Of a stretch of DNA of 64,000 nucleotides, positions 16,191 through 23,941 are shown piece after piece. Location: assembly GCF_025960875.1 (NCBI RefSeq), contig NZ_JAODLR010000002.1, positions 186,001-250,000 on the forward strand, given 5' to 3'. Positions within the stretch are counted from its first letter, which is position 1; every line of letters begins with the position of its first letter. The DNA is from Crystallibacter permensis (lineage in GTDB: Bacteria > Actinomycetota > Actinomycetes > Actinomycetales > Micrococcaceae). Both the position numbers and the translations under genes were made by a program. The notes under the pieces were generated by a model. It was not told the origin of the DNA. It did no database searches and saw only the letters and a list, made by a program, of their open reading frames with translations.

Positions 16191-16538
16191 ATGAATCCCC
16201 CGGCTGAAAACGCCCCTTACCCCCGCCGGCGCGACATCCGCAGCGGGGCAGCGGACCCCGTGCCCCCGACCGGCATGATCCCCGTGGTCCCTTTGCCAAC
16301 CAAGCTGTCCGTACCGGCTCAACCTGCCCTGCCCGCCCGCAAGGAACTACGGACCGGGATGATCCAGATCGTCCCGCCCGCGGACGGCCAGCCGTCCTCG
16401 GAAACGCGCTATGTGCCGGCGCCAAAACCTGAAACAACGACGGCGGACCCGGCCTCGCGACGCAAGCCGCTCTGGATTGCCGGCGGCGCAGCCGTGGTGG
16501 CGGGGCTCATCGCCGCGACGTTGCTCTTCTGGCTCTGA
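16191..16538 (+). CDS. Small tail-anchored membrane protein, YPRRRDIR family (copy 2)
   Basis: About 115 residues, paralogue of 5164-5409. YPRRRDIR is near residue 12, followed by PVPPTGMI and VVPLP, then KELRTGMIQIV, a Pro/Thr-rich spacer and one C-terminal membrane helix (about 95-113). It is about 34 residues longer than copy 1, the extra length lying before the membrane helix. The ATG at 16191 is chosen over 16137 because it gives the same short N-terminus as copy 1 and the bases before both starts align. Function unknown. It converges on the membrane-protein gene 16507-17076 and overlaps it by 32 bases. Confidence 0.6.
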   Translation: MNPPAENAPYPRRRDIRSGAADPVPPTGMIPVVPLPTKLSVPAQPALPARKELRTGMIQIVPPADGQPSSETRYVPAPKPETTTADPASRRKPLWIAGGAAVVAGLIAATLLFWL

Positions 16539-17076
16539 CGCTCCTGGTTCTCGCGAAGCGCGTGATGGCTACGGCAGACAGGGTTGCCAGCACGGGAATC
16601 AAGACCAGCGGACCCACTCCTGCCAGTCCATTGCTCCCGGCGGCTAGCAGTCCCATCATGCCGATCCAACAGAGCACTGCCGCGTAGGCTGCGACCACTG
16701 CAAGGCCGTTGAAGAAGCGGGGGTGGTTGGCCGGGTACCGGCCGAGTTTCGTCCTTGGACCGGACTGCCGATGCTGCCGCCGCCCCGCAACCTTCCGGTG
16801 CTGGCCGTGCGGAGGCTTCCGGTGCCGCCCGTCTGCGGAAGCGGGAACCGGCTCTTTCAGCCAGAGCCGCCAGGCTGCGTAAAGACCTGTGCTGAACAGG
16901 ACGGGGAAGAACAATAGATGCGGTATCGCGTGGGCAAGACCGGGCACTGTGAACAGCAGGGCGATGGCGCCGAACCAACACAGACCTACGCCGTACATGC
17001 CGATGACCAGAAGGGTTTTCTTGGCGTTCTGACTGAGCGCCGGACGCTTTACGGGGATGAGTTCCTGGCTGGACAT
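16507..17076 (-). CDS. Four-helix membrane protein of unknown function
   Basis: A 189-residue protein with two pairs of membrane helices (about 20-45, 48-70 and 122-142, 146-165) separated by a very basic, His/Arg/Lys-rich loop (about 75-118). The two halves resemble each other in layout (FGAIALLF / WIGMMGLLAAG), which suggests an internal duplication. I do not recognise the family. GGAG lies five bases before ATG 17076. Confidence 0.6.
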   Translation of the reverse strand: MSSQELIPVKRPALSQNAKKTLLVIGMYGVGLCWFGAIALLFTVPGLAHAIPHLLFFPVLFSTGLYAAWRLWLKEPVPASADGRHRKPPHGQHRKVAGRRQHRQSGPRTKLGRYPANHPRFFNGLAVVAAYAAVLCWIGMMGLLAAGSNGLAGVGPLVLIPVLATLSAVAITRFARTRSVRARRATSRR

Positions 17077-17149
17077 ATCCGCTCCGCTGCGAAACTGGGA
17101 CGATCTGGAGTGATTCCATCACAGCATGGATAGCCCGCATTGGCGAGAC

Positions 17150-17611
17150 CTACTGCGCGCGGTCCTCGGACGCCCTGTCGGCGGTCAGTGCGGCACCTTC
17201 TTCGGCACGCAGGAGCCGGCCCAGGGTGGCGGCGAGCTCGGCGCGCTCCTCGTGGGCCAGGACCGCGAAAAACTTGTCGGCCTGCTCCAGCTGCGCGGCA
17301 CGAATGGCCTCGGACAGCTCGCGGCCGGCGTCGGTCAGGGTTACCACGGTGGCACGGCGGTCGGCCGGGTCCGGCTGGCGCACGCACCAGCCGCGCTCCT
17401 GCAGGCCATCCACCACTTCGGTAGCGGAGCGCGGAACGATGTGGAGCCGTTCGGAGAGTTCCCCCAGCCGCAGCTGGCCGTGGCGCCTGAGCATGCCCAG
17501 CGCCCGCGACTGCGACGGTGCAACATCCCACGGCGCCAACGCGTCCCGGGAGAGGTGCCGCAGCCGTCGGGCTACGGCCCAAAAAGAATCCAGCAAGTTT
17601 TCATCGGCCAC
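17150..17611 (-). CDS. MarR-family transcriptional regulator
   Basis: A 153-residue MarR protein. The winged helix-turn-helix spans about 30-95: LGELSERLHIVPRSATEVVDGL is the recognition region and DRRATVVTLTDAGREL the wing. Dimer helices flank it. It is divergent from an ABC exporter gene, the usual arrangement for a drug-responsive repressor of efflux. The GTG start at 17611 has no ribosome site, so a leaderless transcript starting near the palindrome at 17642-17662 is possible. Confidence 0.85.
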   Translation of the reverse strand: MADENLLDSFWAVARRLRHLSRDALAPWDVAPSQSRALGMLRRHGQLRLGELSERLHIVPRSATEVVDGLQERGWCVRQPDPADRRATVVTLTDAGRELSEAIRAAQLEQADKFFAVLAHEERAELAATLGRLLRAEEGAALTADRASEDRAQ

Positions 17612-17641
17612 GGGAATAGACTATCAGCGGTAGCGGTGTAC

Positions 17642-17662
17642 CCTCATAGTGAGGTTACCTCA
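17642..17662. promoter_or_regulatory. Candidate MarR operator
   Basis: TGAGGTTACCTCA (17650-17662) is a 6-1-6 palindrome that overlaps CCTCATAGTGAGG (17642-17654), a 5-3-5 palindrome. Both lie between the divergent MarR and exporter genes, about 30-50 bases from the MarR start. Confidence 0.5.
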
Positions 17663-17735
17663 GCAATTCTGCTGGTCCTCAGTCATCAACCGGCCGTCCA
17701 ATCAGAACGGCCTGGCACCCCTCGAGAGAAACGGG

Positions 17736-19562
17736 GTGGTTCCCACGGAATCCATCAATACCATCAGCCTGGGCCCCGGCGGCGGCCGTGGCGGCGGACC
17801 CGGCCGCGCGCCCACCGCCGCGGAACGCGACCAGGCGCAGCACGTTTCGCTGCGGCGCATTGCGGGACTGTTCCGCCCCTACCGCTGGCAGCTCACGCTG
17901 GTCACCGCCATCATCATCGCGTCCTCCGTGGTGTCGATGGCCTCGCCCTTCCTGCTGCGCGCCGTCATCGACACCGCGCTGCCCGAGCAGGACGTCCGGC
18001 TGCTGGTTTTCCTGACCGCCGGCATGCTGGCCGTCGCCGTCATCACGGCCGCCTTCGGCGTGGTCCAGACCTGGATCAGCACCCGGATCGGCCAGCAGGT
18101 GATGCACCGGCTGCGCTCGGATGTGTTCACGCACCTGCAGCGCCAGTCCATCGGCTTCTTCACCCGCAGCCGCGGCGGCGAGGTCCAATCCCGCATCACC
18201 AACGACATCGGCGGCATGCAGACGGTTGTCACCTCCACTGCCACGAGCATCGCGGCGAACCTGACCACTGTGGTGGCCACCGCCGTCGCCATGGTGGCAC
18301 TGTCCTGGCAGCTGAGCCTGATCTCGCTGCTGGTGATGCCGCCGGCCGTGATCCTCACCCGCAAGGTCGCCACCATGCGGCGCGAAATCACCGCCCGCAA
18401 GCAGCGCGAGCTGGCGGACATGAACGTCACTATCGAAGAGTCGCTCTCCGTCAGCGGCATCCAGCTGAGCAAGACCCTGGGCACCGGACCGGCGCTGGCC
18501 GCCCGCTTCACCGAGTCCTCCGGCCGGCTCACGGACCTGGAACTGCGCAGCGAACTTGCCGGCCGCTGGCGGATGGCCACCATGAGCATCATCTTCGCGG
18601 CCGTCCCCGCCGTCATCTACCTGGCCGCCGGCCTGCCCGCCACGGCCGGAAACATGACCATCGGTACCGTGGTGGCGTTCACCGCGCTGCAGAGCGGACT
18701 GTTCCGGCCCCTGATGGGACTGCTGAACGTCGGCATCACGCTGACCAGCTCGCTGGCCCTGTTCGCGCGCATCTTCGAGTACCTCGACCTGCCGGTGGAG
18801 ATCAAGGACCCGGACTCCCCCGCCGTCGTTGTTCCTACCGAGCTCAAGGGGCACGTCCGCTTCGAGGAGGTGAGCTTCAATTACCCGGGCAGCGAACTTC
18901 CCGCGATCGACGGCGTCAGCCTGGACGTGCCGGCCGGCACCACCCTGGCGCTGGTGGGGCGGACCGGTTCGGGCAAGAGCACGCTCGCTTCCATGGCCGC
19001 CCGGCTGCACGATCCCGGCTCCGGCCGCATCACGATTGACGGCGTGGACATCCGCACCATGGCGCTGGCGGATCTGGCCTCCGTGGTCGGCATTGTCAGC
19101 CAGGACACCTACCTGCTGCACACCACGGTGCGCGAAAACCTGCGCTACGCCAAGCCGGACGCCACCGATGCGCAGATCGAACAGGCCGCCCGCGACGCGC
19201 AGATCCACGAGCACATCATGGCGCTGCCGGACGGCTACGACACCATGGTCGGCTCCCGCGGCCACCGCTTCTCCGGCGGCGAAAAGCAGCGCATCGCCAT
19301 TGCCCGGACACTGCTGCGCAACCCGCAGGTGCTCATCCTCGACGAGGCCACCAGCGCGCTGGACACCCGGACCGAACGAGCCGTGCAGGAGGCCTTCGAC
19401 CGGCTGGCGCAGGGCCGGACCACCATCACCATCGCCCACCGGCTCTCCACCGTCCGCAACGCTGACCAGATAGCAGTGCTCGACGGCGGACGCATCGTTG
19501 AGACCGGAACCCACCACACGCTGGTGGAAGAGAACGGCCGCTACGCCGCACTGGCTGCCTGA
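17736..19562 (+). CDS. ABC exporter, fused membrane and ATPase domains
   Basis: About 608 residues, a half-transporter. Six membrane helices in the first 330 residues are followed by an ATPase domain with Walker A GRTGSGKSTL, the Q-loop SQDTYLL, signature SGGEKQRIAIAR, Walker B VLILDEATSALD and the His switch AHRLST. A Gly-rich N-terminal arm precedes the helices. It should act as a homodimer or with another half-transporter to expel drugs or lipids; the substrate is unknown. I choose GTG 17736 because the frame from 17649 would start inside the operator-like palindrome. The MarR gene is divergent. Confidence 0.88.
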   Translation: MVPTESINTISLGPGGGRGGGPGRAPTAAERDQAQHVSLRRIAGLFRPYRWQLTLVTAIIIASSVVSMASPFLLRAVIDTALPEQDVRLLVFLTAGMLAVAVITAAFGVVQTWISTRIGQQVMHRLRSDVFTHLQRQSIGFFTRSRGGEVQSRITNDIGGMQTVVTSTATSIAANLTTVVATAVAMVALSWQLSLISLLVMPPAVILTRKVATMRREITARKQRELADMNVTIEESLSVSGIQLSKTLGTGPALAARFTESSGRLTDLELRSELAGRWRMATMSIIFAAVPAVIYLAAGLPATAGNMTIGTVVAFTALQSGLFRPLMGLLNVGITLTSSLALFARIFEYLDLPVEIKDPDSPAVVVPTELKGHVRFEEVSFNYPGSELPAIDGVSLDVPAGTTLALVGRTGSGKSTLASMAARLHDPGSGRITIDGVDIRTMALADLASVVGIVSQDTYLLHTTVRENLRYAKPDATDAQIEQAARDAQIHEHIMALPDGYDTMVGSRGHRFSGGEKQRIAIARTLLRNPQVLILDEATSALDTRTERAVQEAFDRLAQGRTTITIAHRLSTVRNADQIAVLDGGRIVETGTHHTLVEENGRYAALAA

Positions 19563-19598
19563 ACGGGCCGGGGCGACGGGCTGCGGCATACTGGGACC

Positions 19599-19751
19599 AT
19601 GAAGCAATTGCTCACCGTCCTCCTGATTGCGGCCATCGTCCTGCTGGTGCTGGGCATCGCCGTCCAGGCCGTGAAGTTCCTGCTCTACGTGGGCCTGGTC
19701 GTGCTGGTGGTCTCCGGCGCCGTCCTGCTGCTGACGCGCGAACAGGACTGA
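19599..19751 (+). CDS. Small two-helix membrane protein
   Basis: A 50-residue frame, ATG 19599 to TGA 19749-19751, 36 bases after the ABC exporter. It is almost entirely hydrophobic: two membrane segments (about 3-22 and 26-43) split by a VKFLLY turn, ending in RTREQD-like charged residues (LLTREQD). Such 50-residue proteins are common in actinobacteria and have no known role. The ribosome site is weak. Confidence 0.5.
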   Translation: MKQLLTVLLIAAIVLLVLGIAVQAVKFLLYVGLVVLVVSGAVLLLTREQD

Positions 19752-19841
19752 CGGCCGGGCCCGCATCACGGTCGGGCTTGTCCTTGTCACCGCATGCCTC
19801 CGGTGGGAATCTGTAAGGAACCCGACTGAAAGGACACGGCC

Positions 19842-20282
19842 ATGGCTGAGCAGCATAAGAGGCTTCCCTTCGACCCCCGCAGGTCCCCCGGCGAACTGCT
19901 GGAACCGCTCCGGCGTTTGTTCGACACGGAAATGGAGTCCTCTTCGGGCATCCGTGTCGAGGAGTTCGTGGACGACCAGACCATGGTGGTGCGCGCCGAT
20001 CTGCCGGGCATCGACCCGGACCAGGACGTGGACGTTTCCGTGTCGGACGGTGTCCTGCACATCAAGGCCGAGCGCCGGGAACAGACCGAGCACCGGGACA
20101 AGGACAGTTACCGCTCGGAGTTCAGGTACGGCTCGTTCACGCGGGACGTCACGTTGCCCGATGGCGTGAACGCGGACGACATCAACGCCACCTACCGCGA
20201 CGGCGTACTGGAAGTGCGGACGCCGATGCCACCCAAGCCGGCCGGAAGTCCGCCGCGCAAGGTGCAGATCAACCGCGGATGA
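19842..20282 (+). CDS. Hsp20 / alpha-crystallin small heat shock protein
   Basis: A 146-residue chaperone. An N-terminal arm with LLEPLRRLFDTE is followed by an alpha-crystallin domain (about 38-125) with VVRADLPGIDPDQDVDVSV, FRYGSFTRDVTLPDGV and YRDGVLEVRTP. It should form oligomers that hold unfolding proteins. In mycobacteria the related Acr/HspX protein is under DevR; here a DevR pair lies 4 kb away, but I see no clear DevR box directly upstream. AAAGGA lies nine bases before ATG 19842. A terminator follows at 20311-20342. Confidence 0.9.
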   Translation: MAEQHKRLPFDPRRSPGELLEPLRRLFDTEMESSSGIRVEEFVDDQTMVVRADLPGIDPDQDVDVSVSDGVLHIKAERREQTEHRDKDSYRSEFRYGSFTRDVTLPDGVNADDINATYRDGVLEVRTPMPPKPAGSPPRKVQINRG

Positions 20283-20310
20283 GCTAAAAGTCTCGCGTGA
20301 GTTAAAAGTG

Positions 20311-20342
20311 AAGACCCCCGCCAGTCTCGGAGCGGGGGTCTT
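20311..20342. terminator. Rho-independent-type hairpin after Hsp20
   Basis: AAGACCCCCGC (20311-20321) pairs with GCGGGGGTCTT (20332-20342). A second imperfect hairpin with CCCGGAC arms follows at about 20349-20384. Confidence 0.7.
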
Positions 20343-20556
20343 CGGGCGTCCCGGACGGATGAATGGGGGAAAGCATCCGGTCCGGGAGCGGCCAATATCT
20401 TGGGGGAAGATAATCGCGGCCAGCTGTGCCGTGTACAGTCTGCCAATTCACCGCACACTATGGTGAATCGTTTGTTACAAACCTCGTAATGTTCAGCGCG
20501 AGGCCCAATATCGCCCTATTCCCCCATCCCGGACGTCCACGGGAGAAGATCGAGAA

Positions 20557-22233
20557 GTGGCAAACGTAGATCAAAAAACTTCAGAACAGCCGACGGCGGA
20601 GCAACTGCGGGACATCGCCGAGCACTCCTTCGGCATGGAGACCCTCCGCGAGGGCCAGCTCGAAGCCATGGAGGCAGCCGTCGGCGGCAGGGACGTTCTC
20701 GCCGTCATGCCCACCGGGCACGGAAAGTCGGCCGTGTACCAGGTGCCGGGCGTGGCAATGCCGGGCACCGCCGTCGTTGTTTCGCCGCTTTTGGCACTCC
20801 AGCGCGACCAGGTGGAGGCCATCAATGCGGACCTGCAGGCGGAGCGGGCTTTCGCGATCAACTCGCAGGTGCGGGCCAAGGCCGAGCGGGCCGCGTGGGA
20901 GGCGCTGGAGAACGGGGAGGCCAAGTTCATTTTCCTGGCGCCGGAGCAGTTGGCCCGCGAGGAAACCATGACGCGGCTGGCCAAGCAGGACATCAGCCTG
21001 TTTGTGGTGGACGAGGCGCACTGCATCTCGTCCTGGGGGCACGACTTCCGGCCGGACTATCTCACCCTGACCGCGGTGGTGAAGCGGCTGGGCCATCCCC
21101 CGGTGATCGCGCTGACCGCCACCGCCTCGCCGCAGACCCGCAACGAGATTGTGGACCGGCTGGGCATGCGCGATCCGCACACCTTTGTGCACAGTTTTGA
21201 CCGGCCCAACCTGAACCTGAGCGTGCAGCGCCACCACGAGGAACGAGGCAAGCAGGACGCCGTGCTGGACCAGCTCGCGGAGCTCCAGGGACCGGGGCTG
21301 CTCTACGCCGCCACGCGCAAAGACACCGAGTTCTACGCCGCGGAGCTCGCCGAGCGCGGACTGCGGACGGACGCCTACCACGCCGGCCGCAAGGCCTCGG
21401 AGCGGAAGGCCATCCATGAGCGCTTCCACGCCAACGAGGTGGACGTCGTGGTGGCCACCACCGCGTTCGGCATGGGCATCGACAAGCCGGACGTGCGGTT
21501 TGTGGTGCACGCGGACATCACCGACTCGCTGGACAGCTACTACCAGGAGATCGGCCGGGCCGGTCGGGACGGCGAGCCCGCCCGCGCCGTGCTGCACTAC
21601 CGCTCCGAGGACCTGGGGATGCAGCAGTTCTTTGTCGGCGGCACCCCGGCCGAAGAGGACCTGGCTGCGGTGTTCGGGGCCGTCCGGGACCACTCCCCCA
21701 TCCGCGCCGCCGGCCTGCGCGAACACACCGGGCTGACGCCGCGGAAACAGACCCGGGTGCTGAACCTGCTCGAGCACAGCGGCAGCATCGCGGTTAACCG
21801 CAGGGGCTACCGCGCCGTCGGCTCCGTCAGCACTGAGGAAGCGGTGGAGAAGGCCCTGGCGGAATCGGAATCGCGCCGGCTGATCGACAAGTCCCGGATT
21901 GAAATGGCGCGCGGCTACGCCGAGACGGACAGCTGCCGGAGGGACTGGCTGCTCAACTACTTCGGCGAGGAGACGGACGGCTACTGCGGCAACTGCGACA
22001 ACTGCGAAGAGGGCTCCCGGGCCGAGGCAGAGGCACACGAGGCCGCCATGCCGGAAGGCTACGAGATCCAGCGGCCGGTCACGCACCGCGAGTGGGGCCA
22101 CGGCATTGTCATGGGGACCCAGCCGGACCGCATCACCGTGCTCTTCGACTCGGTGGGCTACCGGGACCTGGCCTTGAAGGCCATCGAGGAAGATGAGGGG
22201 CTGTTGACGTACGACGGCGGCGGCGCGGCTTAG
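20557..22233 (+). CDS. recQ: RecQ-family ATP-dependent DNA helicase
   Basis: A 558-residue helicase. Motif I is PTGHGKSAVYQ (near 50), motif II DEAH followed by the RecQ-specific CISSWGHDFRPDY, motif III TATAS, motif VI QEIGRAGRDG. The RecQ-C zinc site has CRRDWLLNYFGE with CGNCDNC. The C-terminal region differs from E. coli RecQ: no clear HRDC domain, but a short beta-rich tail with EWGHGIVMGTQPDRITVLFD. It unwinds DNA with 3' to 5' polarity in repair. The GTG start 20557 has GGGAG upstream. It ends exactly where the convergent regulator gene ends. Confidence 0.9.
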   Translation: MANVDQKTSEQPTAEQLRDIAEHSFGMETLREGQLEAMEAAVGGRDVLAVMPTGHGKSAVYQVPGVAMPGTAVVVSPLLALQRDQVEAINADLQAERAFAINSQVRAKAERAAWEALENGEAKFIFLAPEQLAREETMTRLAKQDISLFVVDEAHCISSWGHDFRPDYLTLTAVVKRLGHPPVIALTATASPQTRNEIVDRLGMRDPHTFVHSFDRPNLNLSVQRHHEERGKQDAVLDQLAELQGPGLLYAATRKDTEFYAAELAERGLRTDAYHAGRKASERKAIHERFHANEVDVVVATTAFGMGIDKPDVRFVVHADITDSLDSYYQEIGRAGRDGEPARAVLHYRSEDLGMQQFFVGGTPAEEDLAAVFGAVRDHSPIRAAGLREHTGLTPRKQTRVLNLLEHSGSIAVNRRGYRAVGSVSTEEAVEKALAESESRRLIDKSRIEMARGYAETDSCRRDWLLNYFGEETDGYCGNCDNCEEGSRAEAEAHEAAMPEGYEIQRPVTHREWGHGIVMGTQPDRITVLFDSVGYRDLALKAIEEDEGLLTYDGGGAA

Positions 22234-23034
22234 TTACGCCGGCTCACCTATCAGCTGGCCAGCCCGGGCGCCGACAGCCAGAGAGTCGCTTCTCTCCCCG
22301 GACCGGGGCACAGCAACCAGCAGGTCGGCCAGGCGCCGGGAAGGTGCAACGCCAAGTTCTTCGCGGTACCTGGAGCTGAACTCCTTGTACCCGCGCAAGG
22401 CTTCGGCGTAGTTCCCTTCCGCCAACTGTGCCTGCATAGCCAGCCGTTGGGCCTCTTCATTGAGTGGATCGATTTCCATCGCGGAACGGGCTGCTTCCAC
22501 GGCGCCATACATGTCCTCCAGCCGGAAAAGTCTCCAGGCCAGCTGCTGAAGGGCTTGCGTGCGTACGCTGCGCCATTCGTCCTGCGCTTCCACTACCCAG
22601 TCGTCATACCAGCCGGGCAAGAATTCACCGTGGCACAGCAGGTGGCTGCAGGCGATGGCCGCGGCGCCTTCGATTTCAGAGGTTCCGCTCAGCTGCTGCC
22701 GGAGTTCCTGGACATCCACCCGGACGTCCGGTGCCAGGCCGACCCGCCCGAATTCGGCAACCAGGACGCCCGGCAAGTCCCGGGATACCTGGCACAAACT
22801 GATGCGCAACGATCCTGAAGCCTGCTTTTTGCTAGCCTCCGGCCATAGTATGCGTGCCGCAGTGGAACGTGGCATTGGCCCTTGGAATGCCAGCAAGGCG
22901 ATCAGGCGCTGCTCGCGTCGTGAGGGTGTGTGGTCAACCATGCCGCGCCGCAAGCGCCAGCAGCCGATCAACCCCAGACTCCACTGGTCCTCATCATTGA
23001 CGCTGCCGTTTGGTCCTATGCCGAAGATGTCCAT
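22234..23034 (-). CDS. SARP-like regulator with BTAD domain
   Basis: About 266 residues. The N-terminal half has a winged-helix pattern (SRREQRLIALLAFQGPMPRS, ILWPEASKKQASGSLR), and the C-terminal half is a bacterial transcriptional activation domain of TPR type (YGAVEAARSAMEIDPLNEE, NYAEALRGYKEFSSRYREE). Such proteins activate nearby operons. The candidate target is the divergent secreted-protein gene at 23289. AGGAG lies five bases before ATG 23034, so the frame from 23100 is not used. Confidence 0.75.
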   Translation of the reverse strand: MDIFGIGPNGSVNDEDQWSLGLIGCWRLRRGMVDHTPSRREQRLIALLAFQGPMPRSTAARILWPEASKKQASGSLRISLCQVSRDLPGVLVAEFGRVGLAPDVRVDVQELRQQLSGTSEIEGAAAIACSHLLCHGEFLPGWYDDWVVEAQDEWRSVRTQALQQLAWRLFRLEDMYGAVEAARSAMEIDPLNEEAQRLAMQAQLAEGNYAEALRGYKEFSSRYREELGVAPSRRLADLLVAVPRSGERSDSLAVGARAGQLIGEPA

Positions 23035-23288
23035 ATCCGCTCCTGAGGTCCGATAGATGCTGAACCAGAATGCGCTTGCAACAGCTCCGGCAGCGTCCAC
23101 CGCAGGGCGTAAAACCGCCGTACTTCCCGGGATGTAGCCGGCACCGCCACGGGCATCGTGCTACACCTGCAGATGTACCGCGCGAACCAACTTGCAGATG
23201 GATCCGCCGGATGCCCTGCCGAGGCGAAACTGATGGCGTACCCCGACGGGACGCAACGAATCAGCCAAGACATGCAGGAGCAAAATCA

Positions 23289-23870
23289 ATGTTCGCTAAG
23301 AAGAACTCCGGTAACGGAGCAGCATCAGTACGCAGCAAGGGCACGCTGGTCAAGGCAGCCACCACTGCCGCGGGCCTGGCAATCGCCGCATCGGCCGTGC
23401 CTCTTGCCCTCGCCGGACCGGCTCAGGCAAACGTCGTCGCCCAAACTGCAGCCGTCACGCAGAGCCAGGGCCACCACGGCTACAAGTACGGGTGCGAGGT
23501 GGAACCGATGAAGCCGAAGGTTTACTACAAGAAGCACAAGGACCACCACGGCAACTACTACAAGAAGGCCCACTACATCGACTACAAGCTCAAGGTCCAT
23601 TGCGAAGATGGCTACTGGATCGATCTGCACCAGAAGACCTGGAAGAAGGGCCACGGCGGCGACCAGTACATGGGCGGATGGAAGCACAAGGACAAGTTCG
23701 ACCATGAAGGCTACGAAACTTACACCGTGCGGTACCACGCCCCGGACCATTACAGGCATGGCGAGAAGGTCTACCACAGCGTGAACTACAGGACGCACAA
23801 GCACGGATATGACTGGTCCAAGTGGTACGGCTGGGAGAAGAGCCACTACGAGTACATCTACAAGTACTAA
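23289..23870 (+). CDS. Secreted His/Tyr/Lys-rich protein, unknown family
   Basis: About 193 residues. A basic N-terminus, a hydrophobic core and an AGPAQA cleavage region (about 45) form a signal peptide. The mature protein of about 145 residues is strikingly rich in His (about 18), Tyr (about 22), Lys and Trp, in short units such as VYYKKHKDHHG and HYEYIYKY, with only two Cys (GCEVE and VHCEDG), probably one disulfide. It may bind metal ions or polyanions at the cell surface; I know no family. AGGAG lies nine bases before ATG 23289. A very strong terminator follows. Confidence 0.7.
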   Translation: MFAKKNSGNGAASVRSKGTLVKAATTAAGLAIAASAVPLALAGPAQANVVAQTAAVTQSQGHHGYKYGCEVEPMKPKVYYKKHKDHHGNYYKKAHYIDYKLKVHCEDGYWIDLHQKTWKKGHGGDQYMGGWKHKDKFDHEGYETYTVRYHAPDHYRHGEKVYHSVNYRTHKHGYDWSKWYGWEKSHYEYIYKY

Positions 23871-23890
23871 CCCGTCAAGATCGCGCCATC

Positions 23891-23941
23891 AGGAACACCG
23901 GGTGCCCGGAAGCCCACAGCTTCCGGGCACGTGGTGTTCCT
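23891..23941. terminator. Strong bidirectional terminator
   Basis: AGGAACACC (23891-23899) pairs with 23933-23941, and GTGCCCGGAAGC (23902-23913) with 23919-23930, giving 21 pairs with one 2x2 internal loop. It sits between the convergent genes ending at 23870 and 23940. Confidence 0.8.

Noticed and set aside
17679-20093. Long minus-strand frame opposite the ABC exporter and Hsp20 genes
   Set aside because: It spans two clear genes and an intergenic region in the other direction and has no motif.
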